Positions 35,101 through 45,500 of a stretch of 64,000 bases of DNA are shown here, in pieces. The notes beneath the pieces were generated by a model. That model saw nothing but the letters and a program-made list of their open reading frames with translations, was not told where the DNA came from and searched no databases. This stretch comes from Ardenticatenales bacterium (GTDB lineage Bacteria > Chloroflexota > Anaerolineae > Promineifilales > Promineifilaceae). The DNA lies in assembly GCA_020634515.1 (NCBI GenBank), contig JACKBL010000007.1:333655-397654 (forward strand), written 5' to 3'. Both the position numbers and the translations under genes were made by a program. Numbering within the stretch: position 1 is the stretch's first letter; every line of letters begins with the position of its first letter.

Positions 35101-35734
35101 CGCGCACGCGGGCGGTGGTGATGTCATCCTGGGCCACGCGCAGGCGCAGGGTGATGATGTCGTTGGGGGTAGTGGGGCCAACCGTGGAGCGATAATCGGC
35201 GTTGAAGCTGTCGTGCAGCACCGCGTCCCATTGCACGCTGCAATCATGCCCGCCGCCGCCGCCGCCGATGACGGTGAGGTGGCCGTTGCCGTCCTGCTGC
35301 CAGGTTGTTTGCCCGTCGGTGGTGTCCGTGCAGTTGGCGGTGTATTCATACATGCCCGCGCCCGGCGCAATTGTGCCCACATATTCGTCATTGTTGCCCA
35401 CGTCCGTGTTGTAGGCCATGGGCGTGTCGGTGACGTTGGTCCAGGTGTCGCCCCAGGCAGCTACCTCTCCCCAGTGCAGGGTGCAGGTGATGCCGGCTCC
35501 CTGGCCGGGCATATCGGTGACGCCGCCTTTCCAGACCTGGACGTACACATTGAAGGGATCGCCGGCGTTGATGGTGTTGAAGGAGCCGCCGCCGGGCCAC
35601 ATGTTGCCGACCCAGCCGAGGGCGGCGTAGGAGGGCTGAACGGTGAGAAGTGTGAGGAGGAAGGCCAGAAAGACAAGGATTCCCGGATGTCGCCAGCGGC
35701 GTTCCCGGGGCAAAAAATGGGGAAATGGGTGCAT
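32168..35734 (-). CDS. Secreted GH13 alpha-amylase/neopullulanase with C-terminal FDGSDVG repeats
   Basis: The 1,188-residue secreted enzyme should hydrolyse alpha-glucans. ATG 35734 follows AAAGGAGACATC; a signal peptide (FLAFLLTLLTVQPSYA) ends near residue 37. An Ig-like domain (about 40-150) and a CBM34-like N-domain precede the (beta/alpha)8 barrel, which begins at QQAVVYQIFPDRF. The GH13 regions are intact: DGVFNH (about 461), GWRFDVGNE with the nucleophile Asp (about 578), MLGELWED with the acid/base Glu (about 618), and GSHDTNR (about 720). The last 300 residues contain four repeats with YFDGSDVGV, YFDGSDVGL, AFDGSDVGL and YWDGSVRGL, probably a wall- or glycan-binding module. It is read toward the FMO gene. 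Confidence 0.9.
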   Translation of the reverse strand: MHPFPHFLPRERRWRHPGILVFLAFLLTLLTVQPSYAALGWVGNMWPGGGSFNTINAGDPFNVYVQVWKGGVTDMPGQGAGITCTLHWGEVAAWGDTWTNVTDTPMAYNTDVGNNDEYVGTIAPGAGMYEYTANCTDTTDGQTTWQQDGNGHLTVIGGGGGGHDCSVQWDAVLHDSFNADYRSTVGPTTPNDIITLRLRVAQDDITTARVRAWDDRLNTETYYDMAWDGTFDTDPDTYDWWVTDVPVGGSPTIVYYFFEINDDGDGGCSPADQDFYVDDNPKFYGGGYGAMSDAYDDGRSYQITVYDPNFTVPAWMQQAVVYQIFPDRFRDGLPANNNGIGEFSYNSPTGTIYRSTLNPDTPWNTAVCDPRQLGTDCTAKYGDNFYGGDLQGILDKINEGYFDNLGVTVLYLNPIFEAPSNHKYDTANYLSIDDNFGDLATFQALASAAEAHGLHLILDGVFNHTSADSTYFDLYSRYDVNGNLTSPGGPGVNDGSGACESVNSPFRPWFYFPDIGNPGTDNGVPVLCDGGLSYEAWFGYFSLPKLQANATDVRDLVWADGLNSVGPFWTSEGAAGWRFDVGNEIDPGLTNDPNNDYWEGFRAAVRDSGVTGRDDTLMLGELWEDASPLLLGNEWDSVMNYRFRSAMLSWLFTGCAGNGCNSDANGQYFSDNDSNAGSASGEIRYVSPSQFNARLLSIWEDYPPMAWKAMMNLDGSHDTNRMRFLLKKVNNDNDSAALQRMKEWWLFAFTYAGAPTIYYGDEVGLSHDGVWDGLRWEDDPYNRAPYPWSDTPGDYVADTGLMTFVQNLAAIRNANPVLQDGDVQHGLVIDDANKLYGFGRTNGSDTALIALNRDGVVHDVTFSGLNGAPYNLADGTELVDALNGGVYVVVGGEVTVPANPTWGAILLADKTTPNSNVQLFSLATDGFVGGVAYSSSDIVRYNRGTNVWSMYFDGSDVGVTVNLDAFAYAGSSAILMSFAEPTSLPGIGAIDDSDIVRFTPTTLGDNTTGTFQFYFDGSDVGLSTDDEDVNAVMPLAQGRFMLSTSGPFSLNNGALTGTASDLLLFLPTQLGANTAGNWWFAFDGSDVGLDGIGENVEGVTFFGGQLHLTTDGDFAVSNSSGDASDIFRCQPAGFGQNTNCAFTPGLYWDGSVRGLAGRVVDGFAILSGANVTPELWSGPQPVSNTLGR

Positions 35735-35855
35735 GATGTCTCCTTTTTGTGCAGTGACATGAGGTTTGGCATTGAAACGCTGCTGGCCGACGATCACCAG
35801 CATAAACACGCCGCCCAGCAGCCGTTAACGAGGTGGATTGAAGGTAACTACTTGG

Positions 35856-35908
35856 AGATTGGACCAATTTCACCAGAGAAAATTGGTCCAACCCGGTTTA
35901 GCCGTTAC
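35856..35908. repeat. 53-bp hairpin repeat, copy 2 (amylase divergent region)
   Basis: The same hairpin as at 12527-12579 (TTGGACCAATTTC arm, ACCAGAGAAAA centre, tail ending GTTAC), in the same orientation. It lies about 120 bp upstream of the amylase gene, in the region divergent from the 36061 small gene and the giant gene. Confidence 0.75.
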
Positions 35909-36060
35909 GATTGTAGATAGCATGAAGATACCGCAAAATGCGCCCAGGCGGTAGTGATCGTTTTCGGATCGCCAGCCGCGTACACTGGAAACCATCTTTA
36001 GAATGATACAAAAACTCGGATCGGTGAGACTTTTTGCCGGCATCTTATGCTATAATCGCC

Positions 36061-36273
36061 ATGCACAAACACCCGAATTATCACGTCTTTCTTTTGCGTC
36101 TGTGGCAAGAGACCCCCGATTCTCCCTGGCGCATCCTTTTGGAGAACGCGCACACGGGCGAACGGTGCGGTTTTTTGCGAATCTCCCAACTTACCGCGTT
36201 TCTTGGAGAACAGATGCAGCCAGACAACCCGCAAACCGACGCGCCAGGCGACACTCGCGTGCCACCTGCCTGA
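36061..36273 (+). CDS. Small protein of about 70 residues, possibly leaderless
   Basis: The frame gives NYHVFLLRLWQETPDSPWR, LLENAHTGERCGFLRI and LTAFLGEQMQ. I recognise this FxLRLW...TGER...L..FL pattern from small uncharacterised proteins of Chloroflexota. A perfect TATAAT at 36051-36056 ends four bases before the ATG and no ribosome site is present, so the mRNA may be leaderless. Function unknown. Confidence 0.55.
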   Translation: MHKHPNYHVFLLRLWQETPDSPWRILLENAHTGERCGFLRISQLTAFLGEQMQPDNPQTDAPGDTRVPPA

Positions 36274-36350
36274 CGCGCTATCTTCGTACATATTCACATC
36301 ACAATTCGAAAAAGCTGCCCAGTCCCTACCATACATGCCTGATGCCGGCA

Positions 36351-36384
36351 AAATGGCGAATGACGATTGCGTCATTCGCCATTT
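36351..36384. repeat. Perfect 15-bp-arm palindrome with 4-nt loop
   Basis: AAATGGCGAATGACG pairs with CGTCATTCGCCATTT around ATTG. No T tract follows, so a REP-type element or binding site is as likely as a terminator for the small gene upstream. Confidence 0.6.
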
Positions 36385-36435
36385 CGCGGATTGACCCCGC
36401 GGACAGTCCGAAGCGCCGCCACCAACCACCGCCAA

Positions 36436-36493
36436 CTACCCACTATCCACTGTCCACTGTCCACTATCCACTATCCACTATCCACTATCCACT
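36436..36493 (+). repeat. 7-bp tandem repeat TCCACT(A/G)
   Basis: About eight consecutive copies of TCCACTA or TCCACTG end eight bases before the ribosome site of the giant gene. A 7-bp unit changes spacing rather than frame here. Confidence 0.85.
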
Positions 36494-36511
36494 ATGCTCG
36501 AAGGAGACCCC

Positions 36512-39500
36512 ATGCATACACAAGGACGGCGATACAAGCTCGTAACGATTGTACTCACCCTGGCAATCCTCTTCGGACTCTGGCCGCAGCGTGTCTGGGC
36601 CGGCATTCTTCACCCCACGAGCAACGCCGTTTATGCCGGCATCTCGCCCATCCCCCCTGACACCCCCCTCCTTGCGCAAACCCTGCCCCAACTCCCCGGC
36701 AACCTCCTCGGACCAGACGGGCAGCCCCAGGGCATGTTGTGGGACGCCAACGCCCTCACCGCCGCCCCCGCCACCGAACCCGACATCCTCAGCCGCCCCC
36801 TCGCCGTCTCCCGTGTGCAATCCACCTACGTCCCTGGCGGGACCATTGACAACACCCTCGTCCTCACCTTCACCGTCAGCAACAACCTGCCCCCCACCAT
36901 CCTCCCCGACATTCCCGCCTCCGCCACCCTCACGGAAACGGCGGACATCCTGGCGACAATTGACCTTGCACGCGACCCTAACACCATCCACGATGTCATC
37001 CTGGCGGACACCCTCACCAACGCCGTCGCCTTCAGCGTTGCCAGCCATCCCCCGGCGCGCCAGGCGAACGCCCTCCTCTGGAACCTGGGCGACATCCCGC
37101 CGCAAACCAGCCGCGTGATCACCGCCGCCCTCACCCTCAACGGCTCCATCGCCGATTTCACGGACCTCGACGGTGGCGCCGCCGCCTACGGAGTTGTGCA
37201 AGGGCGCGCGGCGCAGGCGCAAACGGCTCCCGCCACCCTGGCCCCGGACAGCTTCGCCCCCTGGCTTATCTGGACGCCGGACGCGGACATCTACGATGAA
37301 GCGATGCTCACGCAGGCGGGCGAATTAGGCCAGACGCCCGCCGCCTTGTTTGCTTTTGTGCAGGCAGCCGGTTACGAGGCGTACCCAGGCTCCTTGCGGG
37401 GGACGCGGGGAACTTTGTGGAGCAATGCCGGCAATTCCCCCGACCAATCCAGCCTCCTCATCGCCATGCTCCGCGCCAGCGGCATCCCCGCCCGCTACCG
37501 CCACGGAACCCTGGACACCGCCGACGCCCAGGCCCTCATCGCCAGCATGTTTCCCACCCCCACCCAACTCCTGGGAACCATCCCCCCCGGCACGCCCACC
37601 AGCGACCCCCTCAACAACCCCGCCCTCATCGCCGAAGTGCGCGACCACTGGTGGGTAGAAGCCTACCTCCCCGGCAGCGGCTGGACCAACCTCGATCCCA
37701 GTTTCCCCGACGCCGCCATGGGCGACATCATCGCCGCCAGTTTCGCCAGCGACGGAACCGACCAGATCGCCGAACTCCCCGACGCCACCCGCCACAAGCT
37801 CCACCTCACCCTGCGCGTGGAGCAGTACAGCGTTTTCCCCTCTCCCCCAGACACCACCTTCCCCCTCGCCGCCACCTACAACATGGTCGAACTCGTGGGC
37901 AAGCCCGTCAACCTCGGCTTCTGGGTGGAAACGGAAGGGCAGGGTGGCCTCGTCTTCACCAACTACATCCACACCTACACCCCCTACTTCCGCCTGGGCA
38001 CGACCTATCAACTCCAGGAAGGCACGCCCTTCCAGGACCTGATCACCAACTTCCCCCTCGCCTCCTATTTCACCACCGGACTCTGGCTGCAAGTGGAGCA
38101 AATCGGCCCCGACGGCAGCAGCGCCAGTTATGAACGCATCATCAAAGACATCATCGGCCCCGCCGCGCGCCAGGGCGGCGGCGTGGTCGAACTGCCCCCA
38201 TTGGATGGCGCGCCCGTCATTCAGCAAGGAGACCTGGCCCAGATTCAGGCCGTGCCGCAAAGCTACGTCCCCCAGAGCGAAGCCACCCGCCTGCAAGCGG
38301 CCATCCTGGAACTGGCCCCCGATTGGGGGGCTTCCTATCAGGAAGTGAGCAGCCTGGACACGGATAACGCCACCCAGGTCACGGAGTACATCCAGCGCAA
38401 CGGCAAAACCATCGAATCCGGCCAGATGCTCAGTCTGGAACTGCTGGGCACGCTCTTCAACGTCATCAGCAGCAACGCCACCCGCACCCTCGGCCCCGAA
38501 GGGATGCTGGTCAAGTCCTACCCCGACGCCGCCAAGCTGCTCCTCATGACCAGCACCTCCCTCACGGATACGGCCACCGTTACCTTTGAACTGCTGAACA
38601 TCAAGGAACGCGCCATTCCTTATCCGGGGCAGGCGGAAAACGCCGCTTTCCTGGCAAACCTGAACCGCACCATGGAAGACAAGGGGCTGGAATATGCGTT
38701 GTTGAGCGAGGCGCTGGGCGAAACCACCTCCGCCTACGCCGTGATGGCCCAGGTCGCCGACGACAACGCCCCCTTGAGCCTGATCAACGCCTACAACCTG
38801 GAGCTTTTGCAGGGCATTGACATCCCCGCCGACGCCAAAGCCCTGATCACCACCGCCGTGAACGAGGGCAAGACGGTCTTTGTGCCCAGCGATCCCGTCA
38901 TCATCAATGGGCAGCACGCTGTTGGTTGGTTGGAAGTGGAAGCGGACGGCAGCGCCAGCTTCGTAGACCAATATGGCCGCCGCGCCTCTGCCGTGGAAGA
39001 AGGGTTCTTCAGCAAACTGGCAAAAGAACTGGCGGCGAAAGTCGGCGGCTTCTGGGCCGGCGCCATCTTCGTCATGTTCACCTTCCTGAATTTGATTCTG
39101 CTCAATATCGATTCCTTCCTGGAAGGCAAGTGGGCTACCGCCGCCAAACTGGGCATTATCCTGGTGGACACGATTGCCCTGGGTATTGCCTTTTGTGAGG
39201 GTTTGCAGCCGCCGGATGCCAGCGCCAGTTGTCTCTTAGCCATCAGCGCCTTTGCTTCGCTGCTAGGGCACGCCATCATCATAGGCTTGTTGGCGGGCGA
39301 CCCCACATTTGATGATGGCTGGCTGGCTCCGCCGCATCTCCCGTCCGCCCAACCGCGGGCGCAGCGCGCTCTGGCGGTTTCGCCCACCTGGGGTGGGGGC
39401 GTGGCAGCCGCGAACGTGGACACAACGCACGTCACCGGCTATGGCGCGGTCTTCGCCACCTGGAGCGACAACGTGGCGCATGGTCTGACGGCGGACACGC

Positions 39501-42500
39501 TCACCGCCGCCAGTGCCGATTTGTATGATGCGGGCGGCGCGCTGTTGGATGCCGGCATTCTCTCCCTCACCACCCCCGCCCCCGCCAGCCTCACCGGCCA
39601 ACCCCTGTCCATCACCCTGGTCGGCAGCGGCTCGCAAACCTTCTCCGCCGCCGCCGCCACCGGCCTCCGCGCGGGCACGGAATGGATCAGCTACACCGCC
39701 GCCCTCTCCGCCACCACGCCTTACACCTTCACCCTTTTTGACGCCGCCGTGACCATGAACGACACCGCTTACTACAGCGGCACGCTCACCGCCGTGGTCA
39801 CGGGAGACAGCCAGGTGGAGGGAGCAGGACAGAGCCTTGTGCCGGCATTTGCCGGCACAACCATCTTCCAAACCACCAACGCCAACCTCAACCTCGGCCC
39901 CCTGAGCGGCGTCCTCACCCTCGATGGCAGCCCCATTGCCGCCGCCAATGGCCTTGGCGTGGTCGGCTTCAGCGGCCCCGTCACCGTCGGCGCCGGCGGC
40001 ACCAGCACCCAGGTCGCCTTTAGCGGCGCGGCGGACCTCTTCACCCTCGACCTGGACGCGCCCGCCGCCATCATTTTGCCCACCGAAACGGCCACCATCA
40101 CCCCCACCATCTCCGCCAGTTTCGGCGGCGCATTCACCCTCACCGTGGAAGCGCCCGCCGGCTGGGTCGTGGACATCACCCCTGCCGGCGTGATCACGGC
40201 CGCGCCACCCGCCAACATCGTGGACGGCGATTACACCCTCTGGGTGTCCGCGCAGTCGGCGCAGGCCCCGGACCTGTTCGTGACCGCCTTGCGGCAAGTG
40301 ACGGTTCCCGCCGTGGACGATCTCAGCCTGACGGTGACGCCGGACCCGCTGCTGACCGTGCCCATGGGACCGGTGGCGGACGCCGACGCGGACGTGCCCG
40401 TGTTGGGCGGGCACGTGCCCAACGGGCAGGCGGAAATCAACGGCGCGGCGTTTGCCATTGACCTGAGCAATCTCTCCACCGCCGCGCACACCTATGACAT
40501 GGCCGTCGTCGGGCTGCCCGCCGGTTGGACCATCCTCAGCGACGTGGGGCCGGCGACCAACACCAGCCTGGCGCTGCCGCCGGGCGGGGCTGGGCGGCTG
40601 GGCCTCTACGTTTCCCCCACCGCTGCCGAATTGCTGCCGCCGGGCGACACCTACGTGGGAACTGTCACGGCCACGGCGCAAGACAATCCGGCGCTGACGG
40701 CTACGGACACCTTCACCTTCACCATGCCCGGTTTGGCCTTCCCCTACCCGGAACTCCTGCCGCAAGACGCACACGCCGCCCCGGACACCGTGGCGGAATT
40801 GACCTTGCGCCTGACCAACGTGGGCAACGTGGCCGGTTCCTTCCCCTACACCACCACCGTCTATCCCGTTCTGTTCGACACCTCGCCCCTGACCGACACG
40901 TTGATCCTCGCCGGGCAAAGTGGCGGCACGCCGTTGCTCCTCCCCGGCGGCGACGTCACGCAAACGGTGGCGATTTCCACGACCGGCCTGGCCCTGGGCG
41001 ACCAATACTTTGTGAAGGCGGAGAGCGCGGCGGGTGACTATTTGCCCGCGGCGCACGCGATCATCACCATCGTCAGCCCGAACAGCGACCCCATCTACGA
41101 CGCGGGGGATGACCTGGCCTTCTGCGCCGCGGATGAGGACATCGGCGCGGCGGTGACGGCGCTGGCGGAAGGGATTGACCAGTTGGAGACAAGCTGCGCG
41201 GCGGGCGCTTGCTCGCCGGCGCACCGCGACCAGGTAGTCGCGACGGCTGAGGCGGCGGCGGACCTGGTGGATGCCCGCTTTGGCGGGCAGGCGGATACGG
41301 CGGCGCTGCGGGTGGCGGCGGATACTTTGGCGGGAGAGACGGATGATGCCGGCATTCAAGCCGCCATCCCCCTCATCACCGCCGCCATCCCGCCCCTCGC
41401 CGACCGCGTCTGCCTCCTCAGCCAATACGTCCCCGCCCTCACCTGGACCCCCGGCTACAACGCCGCCCTCCCCGGCCAGGTCGTCAGCTATACCCTGGAC
41501 GTGGACAACCTCGGTTCCATCACCACCACCTACGCCGTCACCGTGGCGCTACCCGGCGGCTCCGACACCTTCAGCACCAACCTGCCTCCCGCCGGTCGCG
41601 CCAGCGCCACCTATCCCGTCAATCCGGGCGCGTTGGGGCTGTATAGCCTGGCAGCAACCGCCGCCGTCACGGGCGTGCCCGACCTGGACCTCTCCCTGAG
41701 CGCGTCGGCGCGCTTGAACGTGGTGGATCGCTTCGTGCAGGTGACGTCAGTGACGGCTGACCCGCCGTTCGTGGAAACGGGGGTCAGTTCCACGACGCTC
41801 AGCGTGGAGGTGGCGAACATCGCCGGGCTGCCGCTGTCCGCCGTGGCTCATGCGCAGGTGTTGGCGCCCACGGGGGCGGTCAGCTACACGACGGATGCGC
41901 CGCTGTTGGTGGGCGTGGGCGACCCACAGGCGTATGGTTTGGGTACGGTAGAAACGTCGGGATGGAATGCCGGCATCTACACCATCACCGTCACCCTCCG
42001 CAACCCGAACGACAGCAACCTCATCCCCAACGGCACAGGCTATGGCTACTTCTCCGTCGGGCAGGCCCTTATCCCCAGTCTTGCCGCCATCCCCAGCCTG
42101 CTTCCCCCCGGAACCGTCACCGTCACCACCTACGTCACCACTGAACTACATGTGGACATCTTCGGCGACGCCCCCCTCCCCTACGCCCCCTGGTCCCCCA
42201 CCGGGCTGCGCAGCCTGCCCGATGGGTACGTCGAAACCGGCGCCCCGCTGCCGGACGAGGCCGCCCACGAACGCCGTGGCCCCCAACCCGCCCCCGCCGA
42301 CCCCGACGGCGGCAGCCCTGCCGCTGCCCCCCTCGCGGACCCGCCCATAACGGTTGGGGAACGGAACGACCTCGCCGACGAAACGCCGCTGTTGCCCGCC
42401 GTCTACAGCGGCAACGGCATCACGCGCACCGAAGACACCGACGCGGCCATCATCTTCACCGGAACCTGGAATAACATCAACTCCAGCCGCGCCAGCGGCG

Positions 42501-45500
42501 GAACCGCCCGCCGCTCCGACGTGGCCGGCAACAGCGCCAGCTTTACCTTCGTCGGTGACTGGGTGGGCGTGGGTTTCGCTGCCGGCAGTTCCAGCGGCGA
42601 AGCGGAAATCTTCATTGACGGCGTCAGCCAGGGCGTCATTGACCTCTATCGCAACAACGACATCGCCGTCAACGTCGCCTACGCCAATCTGGTCAGCGCC
42701 ACACACACCATCTCCGTCTCCGTCTTGGGCACGCGCAATCCCTTCGCCAACAACGAATACGTCAACCTGGACTTCTTCGACACCTGGGATGGCACGCTGA
42801 TGGCCGACGGCTCCTTCGAGCAGGATAACCCCCGCGTTTTCCGCAGCACCAATTGGAGTACGGTCAACAACGTGGTCGCCAGCGGCGGCAGCTATATGCG
42901 CTCCACGATTTCCACCGCCTGGTTCCCCTTCACCGGCGACTCCGTCACCTACCAGGCACTGGCCTACAGCGGCGCCGGCGTAGCCCGCGTCTTCCTCGAT
43001 GGCAATTTCCTCACCTATTTCGACCTGTACAGCCCCACGACAATCACCCGCACCTTCTCCCTGCAAAACCTGGGCATGGGGCCGCACGTGCTACAAGTGA
43101 GCAGCTACCACGGCTATACCACCGTGGACCGCTTTGTCACGCCGGGCGAGCCGCCTTTCTACCCGCCGCCCGCCCCCACGGGGGTGATCCGCGCCGAGGA
43201 GGACGATCCTGCTATCCTTTACAACGGCGTCCCCTTCACGCAAACGGCCACGACCTGGGCGGACATCAACACCACCATGTCTAGCGGTAGTTACCATCAC
43301 CGCTCCACGACTGCCGGCGACACGGCCAGTTTCACCTTCGATGGAACCTGGGTGAGCGTGGGCTTCGCTGCCGGCACAGCCAGCGGCGAGGCGGAAATCT
43401 TCATTGACGGCGACAGCCAGGGCGTGGTTGACCTTTATCGTCACGATGATACGGACGTGTCCTTCACGTTCGACAACTTGATCAGCGCCACGCACACCAT
43501 TTCCGTCTCCGTCTTGGGCACGAAGAACCCGCTTGCCAGCCAGGCGCGCGTCAACCTGGATTACTTCGAGGTCTGGGACGGCACGCCGATGGACGACGGT
43601 GCCTTTGAGGAAGACAACGCTCGCGTCTGGCGCAGCGGCGGCTGGTCCTACGTCAGCAACGCGGCGGCCAGCGGTGGCCAGTATCTCCGCTCCACCACCG
43701 GCGTGGCCTGGCTCCCGTTCACGGGCGACTCTTTCACTTATCAGGCGCTGGCCTACAGCAGTGCCGGCACGGCCCAACTCTATCTCGATGGCGTCTACCT
43801 GACGGACTTCGACCTCTACTCCCCCACTACCGTCACGCGCACGATCTCCTTCGAAAACCTGGGCGACCGCCCGCACGTGCTGCAAATCCACAGCTACCGC
43901 GGCTACACCACCATTGACCGCCTGCTCACGCCCGGTCAGCCCCCCTTCTTCACCCCACCGGATCGGAGTGGCGTCTCCCGCTACGAGGAAGACGACCCCG
44001 CCATCCTGTATAACGGCGTGTCCGTGACGCGCACCAGCACCAGTTGGAGCCTCGTCAGCAGCGTCAGCGCCAGCGATGGCTACTTCCTACGCTCCAGCAC
44101 CGCCGGCGACGCGGCCAGCTTCACCTTCAATGGATCGTGGGTGGGCGTCGGCCTCGCTGCCGGCACGGCCAGCGGCGAAGCGGAAATCTTCATTGACGGC
44201 GTCAGTCGGGGCGTCGTTGACGCCTATCGCGCCACGGATACGGCTATCAGCTTCTACTACGACGACCTGATCAGCACCACGCACACCATTTCCGTTTCCG
44301 TCCTGGGCACGAAAAACCCGCTTTCCACCCAGGCGCGCGTCAACGTGGACTTCTTCGACGCCTGGGATGGCACGGCCATGCCCGATGGCGTCGTCGAGGG
44401 CGTGCTAGACGTGGGCGGGCGCATCTGGCGCGGCAGTTCGTGGGCGGAAGCGGCCAGCCCGGAAGCCAGCGAAGGGGCCTACATCCGCAATGGGCAGGAG
44501 CTGTGGTTCCCGTTCACGGGGGACGCCATCAGCTATCGCGGCCTGGCCTTCACCGGCGCGGGCAACGTGCGCGTCACCATTGACGGCCAGTTTATCACCA
44601 ACTTTGACCTATACAGCCCCGCCACCATCAGCCGCACCATCTCCTTTGACGGCCTGGGCGACGGGCCGCATGTGCTGCAAGTCTCCAACTACCGCGGCAA
44701 CGCCAACGTGGACACCTTCATCACGCCCGGCAGCGGCCCCTTCTTCACGCCGTCCTCCTCCGATGGGCTGGTGCGCTACGAAGAAGATCACCCCGCGCTG
44801 CGCTTCAACGGTGTCCCCATCGCGCAAACGGCGTCTTCCTGGAGCGGCTCCTATGCGGCCACACGCGCCAGTCGCGGCTACGTGGCCCGTAGCAACACGC
44901 TCAGCGACACCGTCAGCCTCACCTTCGCGGGCACATGGGCCGGTTTGGGCTTTGTCACGGCTACCAGCAGTGGCTATGTGGAAGTGCGCCTCGACGGTGT
45001 CAGTCGGGGCATTGTGGACACCTACAGCGCCACCAACGACGTGACCGAGGTGTACTACAGCGGTCTTGTTTCCGGCACGCACACGCTGGAGGTGATTGTG
45101 TTGGATGATGCCAACCCCAGTGCCGGCAACACCTACGTTCACCTGGACTACATTGACGTCTGGAACGGCGTGGATGAGGCGGATGGCTGGTACGAGGCGG
45201 ACCGCACCTACGCGGACAACGACCGTGTGGATATGAGCGCCGATTGGGATATCGTTAACGATGTGGGCGCGCGCGGTGGGGCGTTCTGGGAAGATGGCAG
45301 CAACGCCTGGTTCCGCTTCACGGGGGAGGCGGTGACGGTGCGTGCCTTTGGGCATGGCAATGACGCCGCCAGCGCCCAGGTGTGGATTGATGGCGTGGAT
45401 TATGGCGTGCTGGACCTGAACTACGAGTGGACGCGCTCGCCGCTGGTGTTCCATTACACGGGGCTGGATGCGGGACCGCACGTGCTGCGCTTCCAGGGGT

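Noticed and set aside
34094..35920. Plus-strand 608-codon open frame over the amylase gene
   Set aside because: Val/Gly/Ala-rich antisense shadow; the minus strand has all GH13 motifs.
36436..36493. Tandem repeat considered as a CRISPR array
   Set aside because: Unit is 7 bp with no spacers.
37325..38971. Minus-strand 548-codon open frame inside the giant gene, and others up to 720 codons
   Set aside because: Low-complexity shadows with no ribosome site; the plus strand has a continuous recognisable protein.
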